From: Atopobiaceae bacterium
GTDB lineage: Bacteria; Actinomycetota; Coriobacteriia; Coriobacteriales; Atopobiaceae
Length of the DNA stretch: 21,524 nucleotides
Reading direction: 5' to 3'
Assembly (NCBI GenBank): GCA_015258485.1
Contig: JABZIF010000007.1
Coordinates: 1-21,524 of the forward strand
The position numbers and the translations under genes were made by a program. Numbering within the stretch: position 1 is the first letter of the stretch; each line of letters begins with the position of its first letter. Of the stretch, positions 6,479 through 15,250 are shown in pieces. Below the pieces are notes generated by a model. The model ran no database searches. It was not told where the DNA came from and saw only the letters and a list, made by a program, of their open reading frames with translations.

Positions 6479-8137
6479 ATGAAATCTCAAAACAATATCC
6501 CCCCAACAGATGCCTCATTGTCTGAGGAAGAAATAACGCACACCGAGGAACCTCCTAAAAAGGATTCTGACGAGAAACCAGTCAAGCCAGAACTAACCGA
6601 TCCTATTGCTGCAGACATTGCGGCAGCGGACGATGACTACATTATGTCGATAGTCAACCCCATATTCCCAGACCTTGATGATGAAGACGCTTCTAAGTCC
6701 GATGCTTCAGAATCCAATGTCTTACATAACAAAGAAAACACTTCGGATGCTGATAAAACAGCTGACCTTGAAAAAATTGTTGATGACGCTTCTTTAACAC
6801 AAGATCTTTCTGCTGTAGCCGCTCAGCTTCAAGAACTCGCACATGTGTCATCAAAACAAATGGATGAAACGTCTGAACCAACTTCTATCAAAGATGTTAC
6901 CGACACCTTTTCTTCTTACCTACGAAGCAGACATCGAGCACTCTTTAGATTTATTCGGCATCACAGTCTTGTTTCAAGCTTACTCATCATCGCAATCTTA
7001 GCTTCTCTCTCTGCACTGATAGTGTTTTTCATTCGTGTGAGCAATGTTCCATCAACCGAAACTGTAATTGCGGACGCACGAACTCGCGCTATAACCCCTC
7101 ACTGGGAACCCGGAAAGTTTGACGCAGATGAATCACTTCTGTTAACGGGAATTGAAGTTACTTCTCGCTTAAGAACTACTACGGCTATTTCAAGCGATGC
7201 AGCTCAATTTGGTGCAACGGGATATGCAAGTGCAGAGACATTACTTACCTATTCTGGTAATTCTATTATTGCTCTCAAACGCACAACCTTTGGTTATGCC
7301 AACACGCATGGTTGGAATCCCATTGGCAATGTTGAAGACCAATCGATAAGCTACCAGGCTACCTCAGGCGTATCAACATCTCGTGTCATAGATGCAATCC
7401 AAGAGGTGCTTCAAAAATATGACGAGCAAAACCCTCAGCAGGGGATGACACTCTACGACCAATTTAACAATGCAACATTTTCCGTAGTTGATGCAGGCTT
7501 TGACCGTTCTCAACAAACATGTTGGGTCAAAATGAAAGGAATATCAACTACTCTGTATGGAACAAGTACCTGCGAAATCACAGCATCCTTCACCTTTGAT
7601 AGCTCAACGGGACACTGGATTCTTGACAGCGTTTCTTCAACTACACCAATTAGCTACGATTACGGCGCTCTTGTTGGAACATGGAAGGGAAGTTTCATAA
7701 GTTGTGAGGCTAGTTCAGGAAGTCCGTGCTATGCAGGAAAAAATACTCCACTAACACTTACTGTTCAGTCAGCAAACTTCTCCCACGACCAACTTACTCT
7801 TTCTGCATCCGCAGATGGAGTAATGCACAACCACGGCTCATTAGCTGAATCATACAGATGGCACGGCGGCGATGTTGAGTTCAAAGGCGCTCCACTAACG
7901 CTTACAACTGCAGGAACTATCGAGAAAAACATTCAGGTTTCAGGGGAACTAGATCTTTCTCACGCATCACTTACCTCAACAACCGATGCTCACAAATCAG
8001 CTTCATCAAAAACGCCCCAGGTACACATCAATTTTGATACCGTACATAACTCTGTTACCGCTCAGGTGATTTCAACGTATACAGAAAATGGTCAAACAGT
8101 TACCTTTACGGATACCTATCAATTAACTAAAGAATAA
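6479..8137 (+). CDS. Hypothetical single-span membrane protein with acidic cytoplasmic tail and large outer domain
   Basis: I do not recognise the family. The ATG at 6479 (552 aa) has GGAG four bases upstream and is preferred over an in-frame TTG at 6440. Residues 1-155 are rich in Asp, Glu, Ser and Lys and look disordered. A basic patch (RSRHRALFRFIRHH, 149-162) precedes one transmembrane helix at about 164-186. This order predicts an inside N terminus and an outside C terminus. The outer part (187-552) is Ser/Thr-rich and beta-like, with four cysteines placed as two close pairs (Cys348/Cys365 and Cys409/Cys417), which could form disulphides. GTWKG at 400-404 recalls lipocalin-like or immunoglobulin-like starts but is too short to assign. 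It stands alone, divergent from prfA and convergent with the DedA gene (19 bases apart). Confidence 0.85.
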   Translation: MKSQNNIPPTDASLSEEEITHTEEPPKKDSDEKPVKPELTDPIAADIAAADDDYIMSIVNPIFPDLDDEDASKSDASESNVLHNKENTSDADKTADLEKIVDDASLTQDLSAVAAQLQELAHVSSKQMDETSEPTSIKDVTDTFSSYLRSRHRALFRFIRHHSLVSSLLIIAILASLSALIVFFIRVSNVPSTETVIADARTRAITPHWEPGKFDADESLLLTGIEVTSRLRTTTAISSDAAQFGATGYASAETLLTYSGNSIIALKRTTFGYANTHGWNPIGNVEDQSISYQATSGVSTSRVIDAIQEVLQKYDEQNPQQGMTLYDQFNNATFSVVDAGFDRSQQTCWVKMKGISTTLYGTSTCEITASFTFDSSTGHWILDSVSSTTPISYDYGALVGTWKGSFISCEASSGSPCYAGKNTPLTLTVQSANFSHDQLTLSASADGVMHNHGSLAESYRWHGGDVEFKGAPLTLTTAGTIEKNIQVSGELDLSHASLTSTTDAHKSASSKTPQVHINFDTVHNSVTAQVISTYTENGQTVTFTDTYQLTKE

Positions 8138-8156
8138 CCATATCTTTAAAGTAGCG

Positions 8157-8804
8157 TTATTCTCTATTTTTGTTAAGACGACCGCGAATTATTCCTACTA
8201 TTGTTGGAATAATTGACACACCCACAATACCTACAACAAGCAACTCAAAATGCTCTTGAACTACAGGAATACCACCAAAAAAATATCCAAGTAAAATGAA
8301 CAACGTTGACCAAGTAATTCCACCCAAAATATTGTAGATACCAAAATTATGCCAATGCATGCCGCCCATACCTGCAATAAATGGCACAAATGTACGAATA
8401 AATGGGAAAAACCTGCCCAAAAAAATAGCAAGGTGACCATGTTTATCCAAAAACTTTTGTGTTTTCTCAAGGCGCTCTGGAGTAAGCGCTTTAACTTTTC
8501 CTGAATTCACAATTTTTTGTCCAAAAAAATGACCAATCATAAAATTCATCTGATCACCTAAAATTGCTGCTGACCAGGAAAGTAAAAGGAGAAAAATAAT
8601 ATTAAATCCACCATTATGAGCAAAAAAACCAGAAGCAAATAATAAAGAATCACCTGGTAAAAAAGGAAAAAAAACAACTCCTGTTTCAATAAAAATAATT
8701 AAAAAAACAAAGCCATATGAGGCCAACGGACCGGCTGCAATCATTGAAGCAATGCTAGCACGAGGATCTTTTAGCAGTTTAACAATATAATTGAAAAATC
8801 CCAT
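8157..8804 (-). CDS. DedA-family membrane protein
   Basis: DedA/Tvp38 proteins are inner-membrane proteins; several have been linked to lipid carrier (undecaprenyl phosphate) recycling and envelope homeostasis, but the role of this one is not shown. It is 215 aa, a normal length. Hallmarks are Glu40, the re-entrant FLPGDSLLF (48-56), Asp84 in GDQMNFMIG, and the second half motif RFFPFIRTFVPFIAG (131-145). Four to five hydrophobic segments are visible. ATG is at 8802-8804; the GGGA upstream is a modest ribosome binding site. It is converged on by the plus-strand 6479 gene and lies 49 bases downstream of the SRP RNA gene, so read-through is possible if that RNA's terminator leaks. Confidence 0.95.
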   Translation of the reverse strand: MGFFNYIVKLLKDPRASIASMIAAGPLASYGFVFLIIFIETGVVFFPFLPGDSLLFASGFFAHNGGFNIIFLLLLSWSAAILGDQMNFMIGHFFGQKIVNSGKVKALTPERLEKTQKFLDKHGHLAIFLGRFFPFIRTFVPFIAGMGGMHWHNFGIYNILGGITWSTLFILLGYFFGGIPVVQEHFELLVVGIVGVSIIPTIVGIIRGRLNKNRE

Positions 8805-8853
8805 AGAATCCCAATCGTCGTGACTTACGTCGCGGCAAATACATATTAATAAA

Positions 8854-8960
8854 AGCGCACTGAGTGGGAACGGATGCCCGTAAGTGACCCCTTATGGCTG
8901 CTGTCTCCCGACCCTGACCAGGTTCGAGGTGTTACGTCATCCGCACCCACTAAATGCGCT
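8854..8960 (-). ncRNA. ffs: Signal recognition particle RNA, small bacterial (4.5S) type
   Basis: On the minus strand the conserved SRP core reads CTGGTCAGG, then GTC-GGGA-GAC (a GNRA tetraloop on a 3-bp stem), then AGCAGCC. These are the Ffh-binding symmetric and asymmetric loops. The flanks pair for the length of the molecule: AGTGGG...CGGATG with CATCCG...CCCACT, and outermost AGCGCA with TGCGCT. About 107 bases is the size of the Alu-less 4.5S form. TTTTATT follows the last stem. Exact ends are uncertain: the promoter would place the 5' end near 8954, a few bases inside the outermost complementary pair. It encodes no protein. Confidence 0.95.
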
Positions 8961-8961
8961 G

Positions 8962-8990
8962 TAGATACTCTACCTTATTGGCTCTGACAA
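8962..8990 (-). promoter_or_regulatory. Promoter of the SRP RNA gene
   Basis: On the minus strand TTGTCA (8985-8990) is separated by 17 bases from TATCTA (8962-8967), close to a standard vegetative promoter. It sits directly before the SRP RNA, so this RNA has its own promoter rather than depending on the upstream small-protein gene. Confidence 0.7.
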
Positions 8991-9042
8991 CGCAAAGATA
9001 TATCTAGCGAGAAAATCTGTTTAAGAGATACCTTATCTTCAT

Positions 9043-9417
9043 CTACTCTTCTTTGTCTGAGCTCTCTTCCACCTTTGCTTGGGGAGAATTTTTTTCTAAC
9101 TCCTTAATGATTTTCTCGACATTCTGTTTACCTCTTGATATGCCAATATACAAAATACCAGCAATAGGAACAGAAATAACCAGAAGTATAATGCCTATTA
9201 CTAACAGCGTTGTAGCCATCGTGGTGGAAGAAAGACTCCCGTAAATACTGAGATATATAAGCCATGCTCCAATAGCAATACCGGAATAGGCAATCCTTCG
9301 ATATACGCTTAGTGTTCCAAGGGCTTTTGTCTGCATACGAGCTTCAACCACTAAAGGATTATCCTCATGAGAATGTGAAGATGCTCCTACATACTTTTTC
9401 TTTTCTTTATTTTTCAT
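9043..9417 (-). CDS. Hypothetical protein with two membrane spans
   Basis: I do not recognise the family. ATG is at 9415-9417 (124 aa), with CGAGG four bases upstream; an in-frame TTG four codons earlier lies before that site and is rejected. The N terminus is strongly basic (MKNKEKKKY), followed by an amphipathic segment. There are two transmembrane helices, about 43-61 and 68-92, and a C-terminal tail of about 30 residues ending in acidic ESSDKEE. The predicted topology is a hairpin with both ends in the cytoplasm. It lies between the PTS operon terminator and the SRP RNA gene, so it is probably a separate transcription unit. Confidence 0.75.
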   Translation of the reverse strand: MKNKEKKKYVGASSHSHEDNPLVVEARMQTKALGTLSVYRRIAYSGIAIGAWLIYLSIYGSLSSTTMATTLLVIGIILLVISVPIAGILYIGISRGKQNVEKIIKELEKNSPQAKVEESSDKEE

Positions 9418-9429
9418 GAGACCTCGCAA

Positions 9430-9463
9430 TTAAAAGTGGCACCGTCTTGTTGACGATGCCACT
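9430..9463 (-). terminator. Intrinsic terminator of the PTS operon
   Basis: A 12-bp stem (AGTGGCATCGTC with GACGGTGCCACT, one G-U pair) has a 5-base loop and is followed on the minus strand by TTTTAATT. It starts 47 bases after the EIID stop codon and separates the PTS genes from the small membrane-protein gene. Confidence 0.88.
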
Positions 9464-9510
9464 GTAGTACGTGTACTTCTTCTGCACTTGACAGGATTTG
9501 TGCACAAGAT

Positions 9511-10329
9511 TTAGTAAGAAAGACCTGGGTTGAATACGCCAATTACAACGCCAACAAGTGCGACAACAACAAGAAGAACCATGACGAGCGTTGGGCTCAT
9601 CTTCTTCTTAGTCATCAACCACCAGCAAAGGTATACAAACAGAAGGTTTAATACCTTGGGGAAGATGCCGTCAAGTGTGGACTGAATACCTACACCTGCA
9701 ATATTGAGCGAGGTAGTAACGTTAATCCAAGTTGCAGCAACAGAACCAATGACCATAGTACCAATCATAACAATGGAACTACGAAGTGCTTCAGACTGAG
9801 GACCAACAAGTGCCTCAACCGCTGAAGAACCGAGGCCATAACCCTGGTTATAAGCAAACTTCATGCCAAAGTACATGATGAGGTTCCAAACCACAACATA
9901 GAAGATTGGGCCAAGAACTGAACCGCCAGTAGAAAGACCAAGTGCAATACCAAGAAGAATTGGAATAAAAGTACCAACAATAATGGAATCGCCAAGACCT
10001 GCTAAAGGACCCATAAGTCCTGCACGAAGACCGTTGATGGTTTCGTCATCAATAGCCTCGCCATTGGCACGTGCCTCTTCAAGAGAAGCGGTTAAGCCAA
10101 CGACCATAGTACCAATCTGTGGCTCAGTGTTAAAGAAGGTTGTATAGGTAGAAAGTGCCTTAACCTTCTCGTCCTCTGTGTCATAAAGCTCATCAACAAT
10201 AGGAAGCATTGATGCAAGGTAACCGAATGTCTGCATGTGCTCCTGGGAGAAGCAGGTAAGGTTACCGTAAATCCAGTTTCTGAAAGACTGATTACGAGCC
10301 TTCTGAGAAATAGTTTTCTTTTCGGCCAT
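9511..10329 (-). CDS. PTS mannose-family transporter, EIID subunit
   Basis: EIID forms the membrane transporter of mannose-family PTS systems together with EIIC. It is 272 aa, a standard length. The N-terminal cytoplasmic part (NWIYGNLTCFSQEHMQTFGY, 18-37) and the family block INGLRAGLMGPLAGLGDSI (98-116) are typical, followed by hydrophobic segments at about 117-160, 186-205 and 245-268. ATG is at 10327-10329, two bases after the EIIC stop, with GGAGG about ten bases upstream. It is the last gene of the EIIA-EIIB-EIIC-EIID operon. The sugar cannot be read from the sequence; mannose, glucose, fructose or an amino sugar are all possible. The symbol manZ would be used for the mannose system. 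Confidence 0.95.
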   Translation of the reverse strand: MAEKKTISQKARNQSFRNWIYGNLTCFSQEHMQTFGYLASMLPIVDELYDTEDEKVKALSTYTTFFNTEPQIGTMVVGLTASLEEARANGEAIDDETINGLRAGLMGPLAGLGDSIIVGTFIPILLGIALGLSTGGSVLGPIFYVVVWNLIMYFGMKFAYNQGYGLGSSAVEALVGPQSEALRSSIVMIGTMVIGSVAATWINVTTSLNIAGVGIQSTLDGIFPKVLNLLFVYLCWWLMTKKKMSPTLVMVLLVVVALVGVVIGVFNPGLSY

Positions 10330-10331
10330 GA

Positions 10332-11195
10332 TTAAATATCCTCCTCTTCGTCATCAGTGCTCACAGCTCCTGAACCAGAGAGAGCAGGACGAGCGTTCTT
10401 TGCCTGTTGCAGCTGATAGTTAATAACTGCGAAGAATACTGCAACAAGTGCAGAAACAACAAGGTTCAAACCAAGTGCACCTGCAAGGATAAAACCAAAT
10501 GCAAAGGTGACCCAATCAAGTGGCTTATTGATAACCTGCTTGCAAAGAATTGCAACACCGACGGTAGGAAGAAGCGTACCAACGGTAAAGAGGGTCATCA
10601 TTGGAATACCATTCATAGGGAGATAATCCTTCATGACGTTAACCATGCTTTCGCCGGCCATGCAAATGAAGAATGTAGGAATGAATGAGAAAAGAATGTG
10701 GGAAATCCAAGGAAATACAAAATCAACCATTGGAATGGTTTTCTTGATACGACCCCACTCTTTAGTCTCCATTGCACGCCAACCAATACCCTGCCATACC
10801 AGGTTCATGGTAGCGGTACCGTAGAACAGAACCGTTCCGAGTGTACCAACAGCAGCACCAATAGCTGCTGCCTGAGATGCAGCCTCAGTAGAGCTTGGAT
10901 CAAGACCATAGGCCTTAATTGCAAGAATTGCTAAAGGAATACCAATGTAGGACACTGCACGAACATCAGCAGAGACAGTTCCGCCAGGTGTTACAAGAGC
11001 AATGTAAACTAATTGAATTGCTGCGCCAACAATAATGCCAGTCTGCACATCGCCAAGAATGACGCCAACGACAAGACCTGCAACCAGCGGACGACCGAGA
11101 GTGTAGTTACCTACGGTAGTACCACCCATACCAGGTAGTGACGCAAGGCACGCAAACAAGCCCAAAAGGGCGGCTTGAAACGCATTAATCGCCAT
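10332..11195 (-). CDS. PTS mannose-family transporter, EIIC subunit
   Basis: EIIC is the membrane subunit that binds and moves the sugar. It is 287 aa and hydrophobic through most of its length. The family stretch LGRPLVAGLVVGVILGDVQTG (33-53) and the TPGGTVSADVRAVSYIGIPLA region (69-89) are visible. ATG is at 11193-11195, with GGAAGG seven bases upstream and 17 bases after the EIIB stop. The C terminus, after a last helix ending near residue 263, is a soluble tail ending in TDDEEEDI. That acidic ending resembles the one on the EIIA of the same operon. EIIB is upstream and EIID immediately downstream. Confidence 0.95.
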   Translation of the reverse strand: MAINAFQAALLGLFACLASLPGMGGTTVGNYTLGRPLVAGLVVGVILGDVQTGIIVGAAIQLVYIALVTPGGTVSADVRAVSYIGIPLAILAIKAYGLDPSSTEAASQAAAIGAAVGTLGTVLFYGTATMNLVWQGIGWRAMETKEWGRIKKTIPMVDFVFPWISHILFSFIPTFFICMAGESMVNVMKDYLPMNGIPMMTLFTVGTLLPTVGVAILCKQVINKPLDWVTFAFGFILAGALGLNLVVSALVAVFFAVINYQLQQAKNARPALSGSGAVSTDDEEEDI

Positions 11196-11212
11196 AAAAT
11201 CGCCTTCCCATA

Positions 11213-11707
11213 CTACTTTACGTCGAACTTTTCACGGAATTTAGGCCAATCACCAATTGCCTTCTCCTTAAGAAGAGCAAAATGAACGGTATAACCTGCC
11301 TTGGTTATATCCTCAAATGCCTGTCCCTCTTCTTGTGTGAAGGATTGGTTATTGCCTAACTTAATTGCGCCAGGACGATCATTACCGGGACCGATAATTA
11401 CCGTGTCAATTCCTGGCTTAAAACCAAAGTCAACAAGAATTTTCTTCATGTCAACTGGGTTTTTCGTAATAAGAAAATAACGAGAATCGCTTTCAAGAAC
11501 TTTTTGAGCATTCTCTTTAAAATGATCGAGTGTCCAGACAAAAACTTTTTTATCAGGAGCTGCTGATTTATACGCCGCCTTTAAAACAGGATTTGAAGCA
11601 GCAGCATCATTGACGGCAATAATGCCATCGCAGGGTACTTCAAGTGCCCAGCGAGTTACCGTCTGACCGTGAATAATACGGTCATCCACACGAACAAATG
11701 AAATCAT
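11213..11707 (-). CDS. PTS mannose/fructose/sorbose-family EIIB subunit
   Basis: EIIB takes the phosphoryl group from EIIA and passes it to the sugar bound by EIIC/EIID. It is 164 aa, the usual size of the PTSIIB_sorb domain. The active-site histidine is His13 in VRVDDRIIHGQ, and VTRW follows as in the family. ATG is at 11705-11707, with AAGGAGAG immediately upstream, one of the strongest ribosome binding sites in the window. EIIA and EIIB are separate proteins here, unlike the fused ManX of E. coli. Confidence 0.95.
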   Translation of the reverse strand: MISFVRVDDRIIHGQTVTRWALEVPCDGIIAVNDAAASNPVLKAAYKSAAPDKKVFVWTLDHFKENAQKVLESDSRYFLITKNPVDMKKILVDFGFKPGIDTVIIGPGNDRPGAIKLGNNQSFTQEEGQAFEDITKAGYTVHFALLKEKAIGDWPKFREKFDVK

Positions 11708-11772
11708 GTTCTCTCCTTACTCATATACCACGAGACGGTATATCTAATAAACACATTACGATTAGAGGGCTC

Positions 11773-12204
11773 TTAAAGATCCTCTTCATCATCTTCATCA
11801 ACTGAGAGAGTTATCTGATTAACGCCATTTTTTCCTTCATCTAAAATAGATGAAACTAATGCGTCTCCACTCAGGCCATCTTCTATTGCCATAAGTGCGC
11901 CGATTGCCATGGGCAAATTAGCACCACTAAATGCAATCGTATGTGGAAGAAGCCCCTTTTCTGAAAGAATATTAAGAGCATTGGTAAGTGGAGAACCGCC
12001 AATAATATCTCCAAGAACAACCACTTCATCATCAGGAGTAAGGGGGGAAAGAATCTGTGTAAGATTTTGGATATATTCTTCTGCTCCAACCCCATCTTCC
12101 ATACTGTAGCTCAAAATATTATCTCTTTGTCCCATCAACATATCCATTACGCTATGTAACCCTGGGGCGAATGTTCCATGACTTACAAGCAGGAGATATC
12201 TCAT
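11773..12204 (-). CDS. PTS mannose-family EIIA subunit
   Basis: EIIA receives phosphate from HPr and hands it to EIIB. The ATG at 12202-12204 (143 aa, MRYLLLVSHG...) is preferred to a TTG five codons upstream because GGAGGA lies between them at the right distance. The phosphorylated histidine is His9 in LLVSHGTFAPGL. The family block VVLGDIIGGSPLTNA is at 61-75, and GANLPMAIGAL follows. The C terminus ends in a run of acid residues, DEDDEEDL. It is the first gene of the PTS operon, 65 bases before EIIB. Confidence 0.94.
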   Translation of the reverse strand: MRYLLLVSHGTFAPGLHSVMDMLMGQRDNILSYSMEDGVGAEEYIQNLTQILSPLTPDDEVVVLGDIIGGSPLTNALNILSEKGLLPHTIAFSGANLPMAIGALMAIEDGLSGDALVSSILDEGKNGVNQITLSVDEDDEEDL

Positions 12205-12395
12205 TGCTCCTCCATTCAAAAAGCTTGCATTACTTAATTTATTTCTAATTTAAAAAGTAGACGTATATTCCACTCCATATTATGACATAAAATAGAGATA
12301 AATCTTCTAATATTTTTAATCTTTTAATCTGTTTAATTTATTTTTTACATAACAATATTACTAGCTCCAATGACAAAGTATCATGATAAAACACA
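12205..12395 (-). promoter_or_regulatory. AT-rich upstream region of the PTS operon
   Basis: This gap separates pgi from the PTS operon and should hold the PTS promoter. On the minus strand, TTGTCA (12371-12376) stands 17 bases before GTTATG (12348-12353), and a TGTCATAAT extended -10 lies closer to the gene. TTTAATCT is repeated in tandem at 12315-12330 on the plus strand. No clear sigma-54 (-24/-12) element, catabolite-response palindrome or terminator for pgi was found. Confidence 0.35.
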
Positions 12396-14102
12396 TTATT
12401 GTCTATTCTTTCTATAAAACTTTATTAATAATTGTGTAGATTCATCCTGATGAATCAACTCTTCGTCATTATGCATCGCAGGGAAAATTTGCTTAGCAAG
12501 CTGCTTACCCAGTTCAACACCCCATTGATCATAAGAGTCTAAACCCCATACAGTTCCCTCAACAAAAGTAATGTGCTCATACAAAGCAATGAGAGAACCA
12601 AGTGCACAAGGATTTAATTCTTTTCCCAAAATTGAAGTTGTGGGTCTATTTCCACTAAAAACTCGTGCAGGAACCATCCATTCTGGCGTCCCCTCTTTAC
12701 GAACCTCATCAGCAGTCTTTCCAAAGGCAAGCGCTTTGGTCTGTGCAAAGAAATTAGAAAGGAAAAGCTCATGCACGTCAAGTGCGCCATCTTTTGTGGC
12801 GTATACGGTGTTTGCAAACGCAATAAAATCAGCAGGAATAATCTGAGTTCCCTGATGAATAAGCTGGTAGAACGCATGCTGTCCGTTTGTCCCTGCTTCT
12901 CCCCAGTAAATCTCACCTGTCTGAGAAGTCACCGCTGTGCCATCCCAGCGCGTTGATTTACCGTTAGATTCCATAGTAAGTTGCTGTAAATACGCAGGGA
13001 ATCGATGTAAATATTGACTATATGGCAGAATTGCATGAGAGGTAGCACCAAAGAAATTCACATACCAAACGTTCAATAAGCCCATAAGAGCAACAACATT
13101 TTGCCTGAGTGGTGTGTTTTTAAAATACTCATCAACCTGGTTAAAGCCCTGAAGAAACTCCTCAAACCTTTGTGGACCAAATACCAAAGCAAGAGCTAAA
13201 CCAACAGCAGAGTCAACTGAATAACGGCCACCAACCCAACTCCAAAAGCCAAATGCATTCTGAGGATCAATGCCAAAATCTTCAACCAAATCAAGGGCGG
13301 TTGAAACGGCAACAAAATGCTTACGAATCGCTTCTGCGGTGCCTTTCTCGGAAGCGTCAATAGCTCCCTGCTCCTGAAGGTGAGTAAGAAGCCACGTACG
13401 AGCGCAACGAGCATTTGTTAGAGTCTCTAACGTAGTAAACGTCTTAGACACAATAACAAAGAGTGTTGTCTCTGGGTCTAAATCTTTTGTTTTCTCGCCA
13501 AGATCAACAGGATCAATGTTGGAAACAAACCGAGCCGTAATGCCTGCGTCAGCAAATGGCTTCAATGCCTCATAAACCATCACAGGACCCAAATCAGAGC
13601 CACCAATGCCAATGCTTACTACCGTCTTGATTGGCTTGCCGGTAATGCCCCTCCACTCACCAGAGCGCACACGGTTACAAAAAGCATACATACGATCTAA
13701 TGTTTTATGAACATCACTAACCACATCTTGACCGTCAACAATGAGTGATCCTTCTTCTGATGCAGGTCTACGAAGTGCCGTATGTAAAACAGCACGATCT
13801 TCTGTTGTATTTATATGTTCGCCTGCATACATAGCGTCTCGGTGCTCTTCTAATTTTATTTCTTGTGCTAAATCGCAAAGTAAATCAAGCGTTTTTTGTG
13901 TTGCAAGATTTTTTGACAAATCAATATAAAATTGCCCAAGTTCAAACGACATATCCTGAACGCGATGTGAATCTTCATTAAACCACGTTCTTAAATCCAT
14001 ATGAGTACGCTGGAGCTCTGCGTAATGCTTCTTTAGCTCTTGCCAAGCATGAGTTTTAAGAGCGTCAACAGGTAATGTACTTGGTGCAGAGGGATTTGCC
14101 AT
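12396..14102 (-). CDS. pgi: Glucose-6-phosphate isomerase
   Basis: This enzyme interconverts glucose 6-phosphate and fructose 6-phosphate in glycolysis and gluconeogenesis. It is 568 aa, the length of the long E. coli/eukaryote-type PGI. The SIS domains carry [11 protein letters not shown] at 163-173 and SKTFTTLET at 219-227. The first signature, [15 protein letters not shown], is at 287-301. Catalytic residues by family analogy are Glu378 (MESNGKS), His409 (NGQHAF) and Lys533 ([10 protein letters not shown], the second signature). ATG is at 14100-14102 with AAGGAGA upstream. It lies directly upstream of a hexose PTS on the same strand, fitting sugar-phosphate entry into glycolysis, but 191 bases separate them and they may be transcribed separately. 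Confidence 0.98.
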   Translation of the reverse strand: MANPSAPSTLPVDALKTHAWQELKKHYAELQRTHMDLRTWFNEDSHRVQDMSFELGQFYIDLSKNLATQKTLDLLCDLAQEIKLEEHRDAMYAGEHINTTEDRAVLHTALRRPASEEGSLIVDGQDVVSDVHKTLDRMYAFCNRVRSGEWRGITGKPIKTVVSIGIGGSDLGPVMVYEALKPFADAGITARFVSNIDPVDLGEKTKDLDPETTLFVIVSKTFTTLETLTNARCARTWLLTHLQEQGAIDASEKGTAEAIRKHFVAVSTALDLVEDFGIDPQNAFGFWSWVGGRYSVDSAVGLALALVFGPQRFEEFLQGFNQVDEYFKNTPLRQNVVALMGLLNVWYVNFFGATSHAILPYSQYLHRFPAYLQQLTMESNGKSTRWDGTAVTSQTGEIYWGEAGTNGQHAFYQLIHQGTQIIPADFIAFANTVYATKDGALDVHELFLSNFFAQTKALAFGKTADEVRKEGTPEWMVPARVFSGNRPTTSILGKELNPCALGSLIALYEHITFVEGTVWGLDSYDQWGVELGKQLAKQIFPAMHNDEELIHQDESTQLLIKFYRKNRQ

Positions 14103-14212
14103 ACCAATCTCCTTTTTTGATTACCTATAGGATAGTCTGTTTAACCTATGTGTATTCAAAATTGCTTTACGTAAATTTTAACTTCATCCATTTACATTTT
14201 ACGCTTTTCACT

Positions 14213-14740
14213 CTAATAAGGCTCCCCCAAAGGTGGTACTTGTTTAATTGCAGACCAGCGCATCTGTTTTTGATGAGAATCACCAAGTGCTTGTGAAAAA
14301 TTATCGAGATTAACCACGCGCATTCCACACACGTGTACAAGAAGTCTTGGAGAAAGTTGTTGTTCCTCAGCACTTCCAAGTTGAGCAAGGTCATCAGCGT
14401 ATGCAGTACAAAAGGATATGCGTGCAGCATCGTTTGCAATAAGAACCGTATGAGGACTAAAGGCGATAATTGCCTGCCTCAATAATGTAGGGTCAATCTC
14501 TCTGCCATACTTTGTGGTAGTAAGCATTGTTGCCCAAGCCTCTGGAGCATATCCTAAGTGCTCCAACGAAGCGCGAAGGGCAGACAGTTCCTGTTCTTCA
14601 AAATCCTCTTGTCCTTTTATTATCAGAACTGAAGCAAATGCATTTCCTGTCATACATACTCCCTGTTTAGCAAAAGTACTAAATTCCTGCGTTGTCTTTG
14701 CTAAATACACATCTTTTCTTTTAGTTCTTTCGCTTGGCAT
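14213..14740 (-). CDS. Hypothetical soluble protein
   Basis: I do not recognise the family. ATG is at 14738-14740 (175 aa), with GAGG five bases upstream; an in-frame GTG two codons earlier lies within that site and is rejected. The pattern looks like an alpha/beta fold: a strand ASVLIIKG (37-43), a helix DFEEQELSALRASLEHLGY, then DPTLLRQAIIAFSPHTVLIAND (83-104) as a helix plus a second strand, and a third strand RLLVHVCGMRVVNL (132-145). A C-terminal WSAIKQVPPLGEPY follows. No membrane segment, signal peptide or metal motif is visible. It is divergent from trxA and 110 bases upstream of pgi on the same strand. Confidence 0.75.
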   Translation of the reverse strand: MPSERTKRKDVYLAKTTQEFSTFAKQGVCMTGNAFASVLIIKGQEDFEEQELSALRASLEHLGYAPEAWATMLTTTKYGREIDPTLLRQAIIAFSPHTVLIANDAARISFCTAYADDLAQLGSAEEQQLSPRLLVHVCGMRVVNLDNFSQALGDSHQKQMRWSAIKQVPPLGEPY

Positions 14741-14886
14741 AGGCACCTCTTTTCTCCTTGCAACTATGCACGTAATTCATAGTTTGAGCAAGTCTACAAA
14801 GTCATATGTATACACTTTGGCAAATTGGGGATAAGTTTGCTAACCCAAAAAGAAATGACTGACGGTCATAAAAATGGAGGTACATA

Positions 14887-15204
14887 ATGGCACAACAACT
14901 TACTACTGCAGAATTTGATTCTGTACTTGCAAACGCAGACAAGCCAGTGCTTGTCGATTTTTGGGCTTCCTGGTGCGGACCTTGTCGTGCGCTTGGTCCA
15001 ATTGTTGAAGAAGTTGACAACGAGATGTCCGATAAACTTACGGTTTACAAAGTAAATGTTGATGATGAGGCGGATCTTGCAACTCGCTTCCGTATTGTTT
15101 CTATCCCAACCTTAATTCTCTTTAAGAATGGCGAGCCCGTTCATACTATGGTAGGCAATCTTCCAAAAGCAGATCTTGTTTCTGAGCTTAACGCCAACCT
15201 CTAA
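14887..15204 (+). CDS. trxA: Thioredoxin
   Basis: This small cytosolic disulphide reductase is reduced by thioredoxin reductase and serves ribonucleotide reductase and other targets. It is 105 aa, a full-length classical thioredoxin. The redox site WCGPC is at 29-33 in VDFWASWCGPCRALGPIVEE. The cis-proline loop is SIPTLILFKNGE at 72-83, and the buried Asp24 is in place. ATG at 14887 has GGAGG seven bases upstream. The leader contains TTGAGC (14784-14789) with a weak TGTATA 17 bases on, a tentative promoter. No thioredoxin reductase is in the window. Confidence 0.98.
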   Translation: MAQQLTTAEFDSVLANADKPVLVDFWASWCGPCRALGPIVEEVDNEMSDKLTVYKVNVDDEADLATRFRIVSIPTLILFKNGEPVHTMVGNLPKADLVSELNANL

Positions 15205-15250
15205 GTTTTTATTTGCCACGCCTTAATACTGGCTTATCATTGAACTAAAC

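Noticed and set aside
12315..12338. Tandem TTTAATCT repeats as a CRISPR or iteron
   Set aside because: There are only two perfect copies of an AT-rich 8-mer plus a partial third; too few and too simple.
12205..12395. Sigma-54 (LevR-type) promoter for the PTS operon
   Set aside because: Such promoters are common for mannose-family PTS in Firmicutes, but no TGGCAC-N5-TTGC-like element is present here and no LevR-type activator is in the window.
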